From Roseimaritima sediminicola (GTDB lineage Bacteria; Planctomycetota; Planctomycetia; Pirellulales; Pirellulaceae), in contig NZ_WIAD01000041.1 in the NCBI RefSeq assembly GCF_009618275.1, positions 1-52,035 of the forward strand: a stretch of 52,035 nt of DNA, in the 5' to 3' direction. The notes beneath the pieces were generated by a model. The model saw nothing but the letters and a program-made list of their open reading frames with translations, was not told the origin of the DNA and ran no database searches. Below, one piece after another: positions 19,030 to 27,494 of this stretch; positions within the stretch are counted from its first letter, which is position 1, and each line of letters begins with the position of its first letter. Position numbers and translations under genes: made by a program.

Positions 19030-19101
19030 ATGACCCTCAAGGCTTATTCGATCCAGAAACATTGACCCTTTTGCAGGGCTCGGTTAGGTTGCACTGGAGG
19101 C

Positions 19102-21960
19102 ATGCGGAACAATTGTACTATGCCGCTCTTCCGACAGGCTGCCCGATCGATGGATTCTCATCCTGACCAACCATCCTCTGCCTCCCGCGCCGACGATGCG
19201 CCCCGGCCCGAGGACGAGTCGCCGCGGCCCGAGGATGCATCGCCGCGGCTTGAAGACGAATCGTCGCGGCTTGAGGACGGGTCGCCGCGTGAGGGCGAGT
19301 CGTCGCGCGGGGGCGAAACGAGGCTTCAGGAGGGACCGCCGCGAGAGGCCGGGTCCCAGTCGGCCGAGGCGATCGGACAAGCTTCCACCAGCCCGCACAC
19401 GGGCGAGCTGGCCGCCGCCGACGGGCAGGGCGGCGACAGCGCCTACCCGGATGACGAACTGGCCGCCGCCGAAACGGTGATTCGCAAAGCCGGGGCGGTG
19501 ACGCCAACGACATCGCTGGGCAGCAGCCCGGCGGAAATCGCCAGCGTCCTGCTGGGTCATCACCTGAACCATTTCCAGCTGAACCAGTTGATCGGCGGCG
19601 GAGGCATGGGCGCGGTCTTCAGCGCTCACGATACGCGGCTCGACCGCACGGTGGCGATCAAGGTGATCCCGCGCGTCGGTGACGACCCGGATCTGCTGCG
19701 GCGTTTTCGCAACGAAGCCCAGAGCGCGGCCAAACTGGACCACCCTCACATTGCTCGCGTGTACGATGTGGGCCGCCACGACGACTGGCACTACATCGTC
19801 TTTGAATTCATCGAAGGCACGAACATCCGCGACTTGGTCGCTCGTGATGGCGTGCTGTCGATCGACGACGCGGTCTATTACGCGCGCCAGGTGGCCGAAG
19901 CGCTCGATCACGCGCATCAACGCGGCATCGTGCATCGCGACATCAAACCCTCCAACGTGCTGCTGCGTCCCGACGGGTTGGTCAAAGTGGTGGATATGGG
20001 CCTGGCGCGGACGATGCAGCTGGAGGTCTCCGGCGACATGACGGCCAGCGGCGTTACGCTGGGCACGTTCGATTACATCTCGCCCGAACAGGCGCACGAT
20101 CCCCGCGACGCCGACGTCCGCAGCGACATCTATTCGCTGGGTTGCACCTTGTATTACATGCTGACCGGGCGGCCGCCTTATCCCGGCGGCACGGTCCTGC
20201 AGAAACTGCTCAGCCACGGCAACTCGCCGCCGCCGGACCCGCGGGAGTTGCGGCTGGAGGTCAGCGACGACCTGACGGCGATCCTGCACAAGATGTTGGC
20301 CAAGCGGCCGAGTGACCGTTATCGCCGCCCGGTCGATCTGTTGGCGGACCTGACCGAATTGGCTCGCCGCGAAAACCTCCAGCGATCGATGGGGCTGGGC
20401 ACGCTGTCGGTGCCCACCAGCAGCAGTTGGCTGACGCGGCTGGAGCAGCACCTGCCGTGGCTGGCCGCCGCAGCGCTGCTGTTGCTCAGCGTCGGTTGGC
20501 TGCAGTTGCTCTCTTCGGTCAGCCTCGACACGTCGATGCCGCGTCCCGCTGGCCAGACGGCGGAACTGGTCAGTGTTCGCAGCCCCGCCGCGGTGGTCTC
20601 GCCAAGCGCCGAAGCGGCCGAACCGGCCGCAGTGCGCGAAACCGATCGGGAAAGCGACGACTTGGCGGCTCCTGACGAAGCGATGCAGGGGCCGCGAATC
20701 ACCGAGATCCCGGTCCCGGCCGAGCTGCAGGGTGCCGACGGTTTGCGCCCGGCCATGATGCCCACTCCGGCGACCACGCTGTCGGCCACCAAGATCCGCG
20801 TGGGCGGCGTTCCCGATGCGGCTTCGGACGAGATTTTTGCGGCGGACCTGTCGACGGCTCTGGAGTTGGCTGCCGAACACGAGTTGAAACGCATCGAGAT
20901 CGCCACCGACTTTCTCGCCTCGCCGCCGCTGGTGATCGACCAGAACGACCTGGTCATCGCCGGCCCCGAGGGCGGCTGCCAAATCCGCTTCGAGAACTCG
21001 CCGCTGCTGGCCATGGAACACGCCGTGATGGTGGACATCGGCCAACACCGCGTCCGCTTCGAAAACCTGCAGTTCCACTGGCAGGTTCCCGCCACGGCGG
21101 TCCACGGCGGGGCCCTGTTTCGCGTCTCTGCCAACCGCGGCGTGCATCTGGAACAGTGCGTGTTGACGATCGAGAACACGGCTCTGCGAGACCCGATCAA
21201 CGCGTTTCACATCAGCCTGCCGCTGCCACTCGATGCCGGCGATTCCGATGCCGCAACGTCCAGTGGCCCCCCGCTGGTCGCCATCGACATGCAGGACGTG
21301 ATCGCTCGCGGCCAGATGACCCTGATCCGCATGGACGCCGCAGGCCAGCTGCAACTGCGGTGGGAGAACGGACTGTTGGCCGTTTCCCAGCGGTTGCTGG
21401 AAACCGGCGGCGCCTTGTCCAAACCGCCCGCCGGCCGAACGCAATTAAAATTATTGCTCCGCGACGTCACCGCGTCCTTGCCGCTGGGCTTGGCCGCGGA
21501 GAACCTGGGCCCCAGCGGTGCGGTTCCCGTCGTGATCAATCGCGACTGCACCAATTGCGCCTTCACCACCACGATGGGTTCGGCCCATATCGAAATCAAC
21601 GGCGTGAACGACCTGAACGACGGCCCTCTGATCCTGTTGGCCGGCTCGGGCAACCACTACGACAGCGGCACCGGCACGAGCGACCGGATGGTTTCGATCC
21701 GTGATATGCAGGACGACAGCGTGCTGTACCGCTTGAGCGACCTGGCGGGCAACAACCCACCGGCATGGATGAAGGAGCAAGCCCCCCAATCGGTGATCAA
21801 CTGGACCCAATCCTCGCCCGCCGACCAAGCCCCGGTGCACCTGCTGCGCCCAAGTGACTTCCAACAGGACGGTACGGTGGTGCCGGGCTTTGACGACGCG
21901 GAACTGCCGAAATTACTGGTTGAAATCACTCCGGAGCTGGAGCCGCAAGCGGAAATTTGA
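19102..21960 (+). CDS. Membrane Ser/Thr protein kinase with C-terminal beta-helix-like domain
   Basis: The product is up to 952 residues. Residues about 1-150 are disordered and repetitive (RPEDESPRPEDASPRLEDE, a 24-base DNA repeat). The kinase domain spans about 155-430, with GGGGMGAVFSAHD, VAIKVI, HRDIKPSN near 279, DMG in place of DFG (VVDMGLARTM) and ISPEQA. One membrane segment follows (WLAAAALLLLSVGWLQLL, near 451-470). The outside part, about 480 residues, has short strands such as RVRFENLQFHW and VHLEQCVLTIEN that resemble right-handed beta-helix (pectate-lyase-like) rungs, probably a sensor. The start is uncertain: ATGs at 19102, 19120 and 19150; GGAGG at 19096 is too close to the first. 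Confidence 0.9.
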   Translation: MRNNCTMPLFRQAARSMDSHPDQPSSASRADDAPRPEDESPRPEDASPRLEDESSRLEDGSPREGESSRGGETRLQEGPPREAGSQSAEAIGQASTSPHTGELAAADGQGGDSAYPDDELAAAETVIRKAGAVTPTTSLGSSPAEIASVLLGHHLNHFQLNQLIGGGGMGAVFSAHDTRLDRTVAIKVIPRVGDDPDLLRRFRNEAQSAAKLDHPHIARVYDVGRHDDWHYIVFEFIEGTNIRDLVARDGVLSIDDAVYYARQVAEALDHAHQRGIVHRDIKPSNVLLRPDGLVKVVDMGLARTMQLEVSGDMTASGVTLGTFDYISPEQAHDPRDADVRSDIYSLGCTLYYMLTGRPPYPGGTVLQKLLSHGNSPPPDPRELRLEVSDDLTAILHKMLAKRPSDRYRRPVDLLADLTELARRENLQRSMGLGTLSVPTSSSWLTRLEQHLPWLAAAALLLLSVGWLQLLSSVSLDTSMPRPAGQTAELVSVRSPAAVVSPSAEAAEPAAVRETDRESDDLAAPDEAMQGPRITEIPVPAELQGADGLRPAMMPTPATTLSATKIRVGGVPDAASDEIFAADLSTALELAAEHELKRIEIATDFLASPPLVIDQNDLVIAGPEGGCQIRFENSPLLAMEHAVMVDIGQHRVRFENLQFHWQVPATAVHGGALFRVSANRGVHLEQCVLTIENTALRDPINAFHISLPLPLDAGDSDAATSSGPPLVAIDMQDVIARGQMTLIRMDAAGQLQLRWENGLLAVSQRLLETGGALSKPPAGRTQLKLLLRDVTASLPLGLAAENLGPSGAVPVVINRDCTNCAFTTTMGSAHIEINGVNDLNDGPLILLAGSGNHYDSGTGTSDRMVSIRDMQDDSVLYRLSDLAGNNPPAWMKEQAPQSVINWTQSSPADQAPVHLLRPSDFQQDGTVVPGFDDAELPKLLVEITPELEPQAEI

Positions 21961-22050
21961 CAAGCGGACCTTCGGCAGATTTAATCTCGGTGTAGAATAA
22001 ACCTCTCCCGCCCCTTACCCCACCTGACTCTCACTCTTCGAGGACTGTAC

Positions 22051-22443
22051 ATGAAACGATTGGCTTTGATGGCGATGACCCTGATGCTGCTGGGGACCCC
22101 GGCGTTTGCAATCAGCGAATTCAGCAAGCAGTGGAAAGCTCACTACCTGGGCGACGACGTCTCGGACGAATTCAAGCGAGCCGGACGCCGCGCAGGCTGC
22201 TATGTCTGCCACGTCAAGGGTAAGAAGAAAGAGGAAGCTCGCAACGAGTACGGCATGGCGATGAGCGAGTTCCTGGACCACGAGGACTTCCCCAAAGAGC
22301 GGATCAAGGCCGAACCGGAAAAGGTCAAGGCGGAAATCCTGGAAGCCTTCAAAAAGACGGCTGAGAAGAAGAGCAAGGACGGCAAGAAGTTCGGTGAAAA
22401 GATCAAAGAGGGCGAACTGCCCGCCACCGACGCCGGACTGTAA
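22051..22443 (+). CDS. Small exported protein with one CxxCH motif
   Basis: The product is 130 residues. A signal peptide (MKRLALMAMTLMLLGTPAFA) is followed by a lysine/glutamate-rich helical domain. The motif CYVCH near residue 50 fits covalent haem c attachment, though no distal Met or second motif is obvious and the rest (KGKKKEEARNEYG, KKTAEKKSKDGKKFGEKI) is unlike typical cytochromes. GAGGA at 22040 is a good ribosome site seven bases before the ATG. A strong terminator follows, so it is probably monocistronic. Related short proteins seem widespread in planctomycetes; function unknown. Confidence 0.8.
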   Translation: MKRLALMAMTLMLLGTPAFAISEFSKQWKAHYLGDDVSDEFKRAGRRAGCYVCHVKGKKKEEARNEYGMAMSEFLDHEDFPKERIKAEPEKVKAEILEAFKKTAEKKSKDGKKFGEKIKEGELPATDAGL

Positions 22444-22479
22444 GCCGCCGCGGCGGACACCGCTCATGCATCGATCGAA

Positions 22480-22514
22480 ACGCCGTCTGACCGCCGAGTC
22501 AGTCGGCGTTTTTT
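22480..22514 (+). terminator. Rho-independent terminator after the CxxCH gene
   Basis: ACGCCGTCTGAC pairs with GTCAGTCGGCGT (one mismatch) around a six-base loop and is followed by a run of T's. It lies 37 bases after the stop codon. Confidence 0.85.
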
Positions 22515-22544
22515 CTGGCCCCTGCCCGGGCGGCCCGCAATGCC

Positions 22545-22572
22545 AAATCTCAAATCTCAAATCTCAAATCTC
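22545..22572. repeat. AAATCTC heptamers, four units, in a 5' leader
   Basis: Four perfect heptamers end 13 bases before the start codon of the DUF1080 gene, replacing most of its leader. Other arrays are at 8681, 23536 and 40562. Confidence 0.88.
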
Positions 22573-22585
22573 AAAGAGTCTCACC

Positions 22586-23224
22586 ATGCTTGCTCGCTGC
22601 TTGACGTTCCTGTTGCTGCTGTATCCTGCGGCCGCGCTGCTGGCTCAGTCGCCCTCGGCCGACGACGCCGGATTCACTTCTCTGTTCAACGGTGAAAGCC
22701 TCGAGGGCTGGAAGGCCAGCGAGAACCGCGACAGCTGGCACGTCGAAGACGGATTGCTGGTCTGCGACGGCCCCCGCAGCCATCTGTTCTACGTCGGCGA
22801 ACTGGCGCCGTTTGAAAACTTTCACTTCAAAGCTGATGTGAAAACCACGCCCGGCAGCAACGCCGGAATCTACTTCCACACCCGCTATCAGGAGACCGGC
22901 TGGCCCAAGTACGGCTACGAATGCCAGGTGAACCTCACGCACCGCGACCCCAAGAAAACCAGCAGCCTGTACGGCGTGGAAAACGTCTCTGATCCGCCGG
23001 CCAAGGACAACCAGTGGTACACCCAGGAGATCATCGTTCGCGGCAAACGCATCATCCTGAAAGTCAACGGCCAGACGATGGTGGATTACACCGAACCGGA
23101 AGGCCAAGCGGCGGCCAGCGACCAGTTCGAACGCCGTCTGGGCAAAGGCACGTTTGCCCTGCAGGCCCACGACCCAGAAAGCAAGGTGTATTTCAAAAAC
23201 CTGCAGGTCAAGAAGCTGCCGTAG
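22586..23224 (+). CDS. Secreted 3-keto-disaccharide hydrolase-type protein (DUF1080)
   Basis: The product is 212 residues. It has a signal peptide (CLTFLLLLYPAAALLAQS) and one concanavalin-like DUF1080 domain: FTSLFNGESLEGWKASE, SWHVEDGLLVCDG, NFHFKADVKTTPGSNAGIYF, ending with FKNLQVKKLP. The family includes hydrolases of 3-keto-glucosides. The next gene encodes a Gfo/Idh/MocA oxidoreductase, a family that can form 3-keto sugars, so a joint role in sugar breakdown is a reasonable inference. ATG 22586 gives a clean signal peptide; the frame extends to 22394 through a terminator and a repeat, which argues against the longer form. Confidence 0.92.
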   Translation: MLARCLTFLLLLYPAAALLAQSPSADDAGFTSLFNGESLEGWKASENRDSWHVEDGLLVCDGPRSHLFYVGELAPFENFHFKADVKTTPGSNAGIYFHTRYQETGWPKYGYECQVNLTHRDPKKTSSLYGVENVSDPPAKDNQWYTQEIIVRGKRIILKVNGQTMVDYTEPEGQAAASDQFERRLGKGTFALQAHDPESKVYFKNLQVKKLP

Positions 23225-23240
23225 CGGCGGCGGCGGGGGA

Positions 23241-23300
23241 GATTGCAATTTGCAAAGGGAACATTGCAGATTTGCTGACTCTAACGGAACCTAGGTATGG
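23241..23300. repeat. GATTGCAA-TTGCAAA / TGACTCTAACGG module
   Basis: The segment contains ATTGCAATTTGCAAA and, at 23276, TGACTCTAACGGAACC followed by TAGGTATGG. The same two parts in the same order occur at 40228-40273. Here the REP element that normally follows is replaced by a different inverted repeat (23339-23501), and only a REP stub is left at 23515. Confidence 0.7.
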
Positions 23301-23338
23301 CATGCGAAGCTCGGTCGCAGCAGCCACGCCAGTGGCGA

Positions 23339-23501
23339 CATGTGGTAGCCCCGGGCGCGAGCCCGGGGTGCCGGCGCCCCACACCCGTGCCAGTCCCGGA
23401 GGGACGACACGAATTCCGCTGCCAACCTTCCTGTCGCCCTTCCAGGGCTTTCGTTCATGTTGTTTACGTTTCCCCGGGCTCGCGCCCGGGGCTACCACAT
23501 G
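23339..23501. repeat. 163-bp element with perfect 30-bp terminal inverted repeats
   Basis: Bases 23339-23368 and 23472-23501 are exact reverse complements over 30 bases, starting CATGTGGTAGCCCCGGGCGC. The interior holds a second small hairpin (GTCCCGGAGGGAC). The arms contain GGGCGCGAGCCC, which can itself fold. No coding capacity is visible. It looks like a small non-autonomous or REP-type element. Confidence 0.85.
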
Positions 23502-23514
23502 CCATCGCTCCGCG

Positions 23515-23612
23515 ATTCGGGGGAGAGGGGAGAAAAAATCTCAAATCTCAAATCTCAAATCTCAAATCTCAAATCGAGCACGAGCACGAGCACGAGCACG
23601 AGTACGAGTACA
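23515..23612. repeat. REP stub, AAATCTC heptamers (five) and GAGCAC hexamers
   Basis: Three repeat types are joined end to end: a truncated REP G-arm (CGGGGGAGAGGGGAG), five AAATCTC units at 23536-23570, and about six GAGCAC or GAGTAC hexamers to 23612. Together with the flanking elements, 23225-23828 holds no gene. Confidence 0.85.
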
Positions 23613-23630
23613 ACCCAAACTCGCCACCAA

Positions 23631-23826
23631 CTAACAACTAACAACTAACAACTAACAACTAACAACTAACAACTAACAACTAACAACTAACAACTAACAA
23701 CTAACAACTAACAACTAACAACTAACAACTAACAACTAACAACCAACAACCAACAACCAACAACCAACAACCAACAACCAACAACCAACAACCAACAACC
23801 AACAACCAACAACCAACAACCAACAA
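23631..23826. repeat. 28-unit heptamer satellite ending two bases before a start codon
   Basis: Sixteen perfect CTAACAA units (23631-23742) are followed directly by twelve perfect CCAACAA units (23743-23826). CC and then the ATG of the Gfo/Idh/MocA gene follow. The array therefore forms the whole visible 5' leader. It contains no G and, apart from one T per CTAACAA unit, only A and C, so an RNA copy would be unstructured and would lack a Shine-Dalgarno sequence. Confidence 0.96.
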
Positions 23827-23828
23827 CC

Positions 23829-25124
23829 ATGTCCCTTCTCAATCGTCGCCGCGCCCTGCAACTGGGCACCGCTGGCACCGCCGCCTTTTTCCACAGTGCG
23901 ACCGCTCCGGCGAGCCGAGCGGAAAACAGTCCGAATGAAAAGCTGAACATCGCCTGCATCGGGATCGGTGGGCGCGGTGCGGCCAACGTCAACGGCGTCC
24001 GCAGCGAGAACTTGGTTGCGATGGTGGACGTCGACGAGCAGCGTGGCGGGGCGATGTTCGAAAAGCATTCCGGCGCTCGGCGGTTCAAGGACTATCGCCG
24101 GATGTTCGATGCGATGGGCCAGGATCTCGATGCGGTGGTCATCAGCACGCCCGACCACACGCACTTCCATCCCGCCTATGCCGCGATGCAGCTGGGCCTG
24201 CACGTGTATCTGGAAAAACCGCTGGCGCACAACGTCTGGGAAACCCGCACGCTGACCGATCTCGCTCGCCGCCAGGGCCTGGCGACGCAGCTCGGAGCCC
24301 AGCGCCACGCGATGGCGAACATGCGCCGGGTGGTCGAGCTGGTTCAGTCCGGGGCGATCGGCAAAGTACACGAAGTGCATAGCTGGATCGGCGGCAGTCG
24401 CGGGATGCCCGATGTTCCCGAGGAAACGCCGCCGGTGCCGGCGACGCTGGACTACGAGCTCTGGTTGGGTCCGGCGCCCCGGCGGCCCTATCACCCTTCG
24501 TTCTGTCCCTACGGCTGGCGGTTCTGGTGGGATTATGGAACCGGCGAGACGGGCAATTTCGGCTGCCACATCCTGGACATTCCCTTCTGGGCTCTGGGGC
24601 TGAAGTACCCGGACCGGGTCGAGGCGAGCGGTCCGCAAGTCGATGCCCAACGGACGCCCAAGAGCATGCACTGCACGTACCGTTTCCCGCAGCCTGCCGG
24701 GGCGGCCGCGGCCGATGCGGTGCGTCTGCACTGGTACCACGGCACGCCGGAAATCCTTGCCCAGCAGGGGCTGTCGGCCAAAGGCAACAACACGCTGTTT
24801 TTAGGCGAAGACGGCAAGCTGCTGTGCGGCTTCAACCAACTGCAGCTGCTGCCCGAAGAGAAGTACGCCCAGTACCAGCCGCCCGAACCGTTCCTCGAGG
24901 ACTCACCCGGTTTCTACCGCGAATGGCTGCAAGCCTGCCGTGGCGGCCAGCCGGCCTCCTGCCACTTCGATTACTCCGGCCCGCTGACCGAAACCGTGCT
25001 GCTGGGCAACGTCGCCTACCGCGCCGGCGGTTTCGACTGGGACCCGCAATCCCTCCGCACCGGCGACAACAGCGCCGCCCAGTCGCTGATCCGCGAAGCC
25101 TACCACGAAGGCTGGGAAGTCTAG
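23829..25124 (+). CDS. Tat-exported Gfo/Idh/MocA-family oxidoreductase
   Basis: The product is 431 residues. The N-terminus (LNRRRALQLGTAGTAAFFHS) has the twin-arginine layout, so it is probably exported folded with its cofactor. A Rossmann fold starts at LNIACIGIGGRGAANV; VVISTPDHTHFHPAYAAM and LEKPLAHNVWE are standard NAD(P)-binding and active-site blocks. The C-terminal part has GNFGCHILDIPFWAL, usual in the planctomycete subgroup. It follows the DUF1080 protein on the same strand, but 604 bases of repeats separate them. The start ATG 23829 is fixed by the Tat motif and lies two bases after the heptamer array. Confidence 0.95.
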   Translation: MSLLNRRRALQLGTAGTAAFFHSATAPASRAENSPNEKLNIACIGIGGRGAANVNGVRSENLVAMVDVDEQRGGAMFEKHSGARRFKDYRRMFDAMGQDLDAVVISTPDHTHFHPAYAAMQLGLHVYLEKPLAHNVWETRTLTDLARRQGLATQLGAQRHAMANMRRVVELVQSGAIGKVHEVHSWIGGSRGMPDVPEETPPVPATLDYELWLGPAPRRPYHPSFCPYGWRFWWDYGTGETGNFGCHILDIPFWALGLKYPDRVEASGPQVDAQRTPKSMHCTYRFPQPAGAAAADAVRLHWYHGTPEILAQQGLSAKGNNTLFLGEDGKLLCGFNQLQLLPEEKYAQYQPPEPFLEDSPGFYREWLQACRGGQPASCHFDYSGPLTETVLLGNVAYRAGGFDWDPQSLRTGDNSAAQSLIREAYHEGWEV

Positions 25125-25137
25125 CGCGGCAAGCGTT

Positions 25138-25353
25138 GTGGCATAGGCTTCCAGCCTGTGAAGCCAGCCAGGCAACTAGCCAGACAGACCACAGGCTGGA
25201 AGCCTATGCCACTAGGGGCTGGCAGACCACAGGCTGGAAGCCTATGCCACTGAGGGGCTGGCAGACCACAGGCTGGAAGCCTATGCCACTAGGGGCTGGC
25301 AGACCACAGGCTGGAAGCCTATGCCACTGGGGCTGGAAGCCTATGCGACTGAG
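25138..25353. repeat. Family A hairpin repeats, six units, mixed orientation
   Basis: One unit in the AGGCT-TCC-AGCCT orientation is followed by four full inverted units with spacers of the type AGGGGCTGGCAGACC and one truncated unit. The block starts 14 bases after the oxidoreductase stop and fills most of the gap to mutL. Confidence 0.9.
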
Positions 25354-25406
25354 GCGATTTATACCGCGCGGTTGCTCCTCCTCGGCCGTGCCCTACACTA
25401 AAGGGC

Positions 25407-27494
25407 ATGCCTACCATCCGCCAATTGCCGCCCAATCTGATCAACCAAATCGCCGCCGGCGAAGTCATCGAGCGCCCGGCTTCGGTCGTCAAAGAGCTGC
25501 TGGAAAACAGTGTCGACGCCGGGGCTCAGCGAATCGAGTTGACGATCGAAAAGGGAGGCACCGAACGGATTCGCGTCAGCGACGACGGCTGCGGCATCGA
25601 TCCCGAACAATTAATTCTGGCGGTGACCAGTCACGCCACCAGCAAACTGCCCGACGACGAGTCGCTGTTTCATGTGGGCACGCTGGGGTTTCGCGGCGAA
25701 GCCTTGGCCTCGATCGCCTCGGTCTCACACATGCTCGTCCGCAGCCGCACGGCCGAAGCCGGCGAGGGTGCGGAGCTGCGGGTCCGGGGCGGCGTGATCG
25801 ATCCGGTAGCGCCGTGCGGGTGCCCCTGCGGGACGTCGATCGAAATCCGCAACCTGTTCTTCAACACGCCGGTTCGCCGCAAGTTCCTGCGCACGCCGCA
25901 GACCGAACGCGGGCACATCGTCGAAGCCTTCACACGGCTGGCGCTGGCCAACCCGCGGATTCACATGGTCCTGACCAACGGCGACAAGGTCGTGTACGAC
26001 CTGCCGCCGACGGAGCGTTGGGTCGACCGCATCGAAGCCTTCTTCGGTGGCGAGGTGTCCGAATCGTTGATTCCGCTGGACAGCGACGACGGACAAATTC
26101 GCATCTCCGGTTACGCCTGCGATCCGGCGGTCAGCCGCGGCAACAACCGCATGCAGTACCTGTTTTTGAACGGCCGTTTCATCCGCGACCGCGCCCTGCA
26201 GCACGCCCTGGGCGAAGCCTACCGTGGACTGTTGATGGTGGGCCGCTTTCCGGTCAGCTTTCTGCGGGTGACGATCCCACCGGAGATGGTCGATGTGAAC
26301 GTCCATCCCTGCAAACTGGAAGTCCGGTTCACCGACGGCGGACGCATCTACAGCCGCGTGCTGCAGACGTTGCGGCACCGCTTCCTGTCGACCGATATGA
26401 CGATGCGCGTCGGCCCGGCGGAATCATCGGCCCAGGCGAGCGGTCAAGCAGCGGCTTCCGGCTCGAGCGGCTCGGCAGCGTCGCCGAACGAAGCGTCCAG
26501 CCCGGCCGAACCGGTGGGCAGTGTGCTGGGCATGTCGCCGGCGCAGGAAGCGTCGCAGCGGCAGAGCGTCATCGACTGGGCCCGCACCGGATCGACTTCG
26601 CCCTCTCTGCCGGCCAACCTAACCGGCGTGGCTCCCTTCAGGCCGTTTCCCGGCTCGAGCGGTTCGGCGGCGATGAACATCGCTCCGGCCGCCGACCATC
26701 ACGCCCCTTCCATCTCGCCCGGCACCGCGCCCGCTGACTCCGCCTCGCCCTGGCAGCAGACCACCGGCGACGCGGAGCCCCAAAGCGCCCCCGGCGACAT
26801 GGCCGCCCCCGGCGATATGGCCGCCCCCGGCGATATGGCCGGCCCCGGCGAGGCCGCGACCGATCCCGGTCCGGCGACCGGCCCGCTGGGCGGAGCAATC
26901 AGCCACCTGGGCTTTCAAGTGCACAACCGCTATCTGGTCACGCAGGACCAGCGCGGGATGGTCGTCGTCGACCAACATGCGCTGCACGAGCGGATTTTGT
27001 ACGAACGCATTCGCGAGAAAGTCTTGGGCGAGGGCATCGAGACCCAGCGGTTGCTGGTTCCCGAACCGGTCTCGCTGACGCCGGCCGAACAGACCGCCGC
27101 GTTGGACGCCAAGGAAGTGCTCGGCCGAGTCGGGATCGAGATCGAACCGTTTGGGGGCGACACAGTTTTGGTCCAGTCCTATCCGGCGATGCTGGCCAAC
27201 CTGAGTCCCGGCGAGGTGCTGCGTCAATCGCTCGAATCGATCATCGCTGCCGGCAAGGACCCGGAGATCCGCGACCTGCTGGACCATCTGCTGCACACGA
27301 TCGCCTGCAAGGCTGCGATCAAAGCCGGCGATCGCCTGGCCGCCGAAGAGATCACCAGCTTGCTCGAGCAACGCGACCTGTACCAAGACACGCATCACTG
27401 CCCCCATGGCCGCCCAACCGCCTTGTTCTTCAGCCGTGACGAACTGGACCGCATGTTCGGCCGACTGGGGCCGCGCGGCCGGGCCGGCTCCTGA
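25407..27494 (+). CDS. mutL: DNA mismatch repair protein MutL (endonuclease-type)
   Basis: The product is 695 residues. The N-terminal GHKL ATPase has IAAGEVIERPASVVKELLEN, DDGCGI and GFRGEALASIASVS. A Ser/Ala/Pro-rich linker spans about 340-490 and includes three GDMAAP-type repeats from an 18-base DNA repeat (26793-26846). The C-terminal domain begins near 492, with DQHALHERILYE near 522, which fits the DQHA(X)2E(X)4E nicking motif, plus ACKAAIKAG and CPHGRPT. It should act with MutS in strand incision. No mutS or mutH is nearby. The start at 25407 gives the standard N-terminus. Confidence 0.97.
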   Translation: MPTIRQLPPNLINQIAAGEVIERPASVVKELLENSVDAGAQRIELTIEKGGTERIRVSDDGCGIDPEQLILAVTSHATSKLPDDESLFHVGTLGFRGEALASIASVSHMLVRSRTAEAGEGAELRVRGGVIDPVAPCGCPCGTSIEIRNLFFNTPVRRKFLRTPQTERGHIVEAFTRLALANPRIHMVLTNGDKVVYDLPPTERWVDRIEAFFGGEVSESLIPLDSDDGQIRISGYACDPAVSRGNNRMQYLFLNGRFIRDRALQHALGEAYRGLLMVGRFPVSFLRVTIPPEMVDVNVHPCKLEVRFTDGGRIYSRVLQTLRHRFLSTDMTMRVGPAESSAQASGQAAASGSSGSAASPNEASSPAEPVGSVLGMSPAQEASQRQSVIDWARTGSTSPSLPANLTGVAPFRPFPGSSGSAAMNIAPAADHHAPSISPGTAPADSASPWQQTTGDAEPQSAPGDMAAPGDMAAPGDMAGPGEAATDPGPATGPLGGAISHLGFQVHNRYLVTQDQRGMVVVDQHALHERILYERIREKVLGEGIETQRLLVPEPVSLTPAEQTAALDAKEVLGRVGIEIEPFGGDTVLVQSYPAMLANLSPGEVLRQSLESIIAAGKDPEIRDLLDHLLHTIACKAAIKAGDRLAAEEITSLLEQRDLYQDTHHCPHGRPTALFFSRDELDRMFGRLGPRGRAGS

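Noticed and set aside
23631-23826. Coding sequence of Leu/Val/Gly/Cys-rich peptides (minus strand)
   Set aside because: The frames arise only from the heptamer array; a seven-base unit cycles through three frames and gives an artificial repeat peptide.
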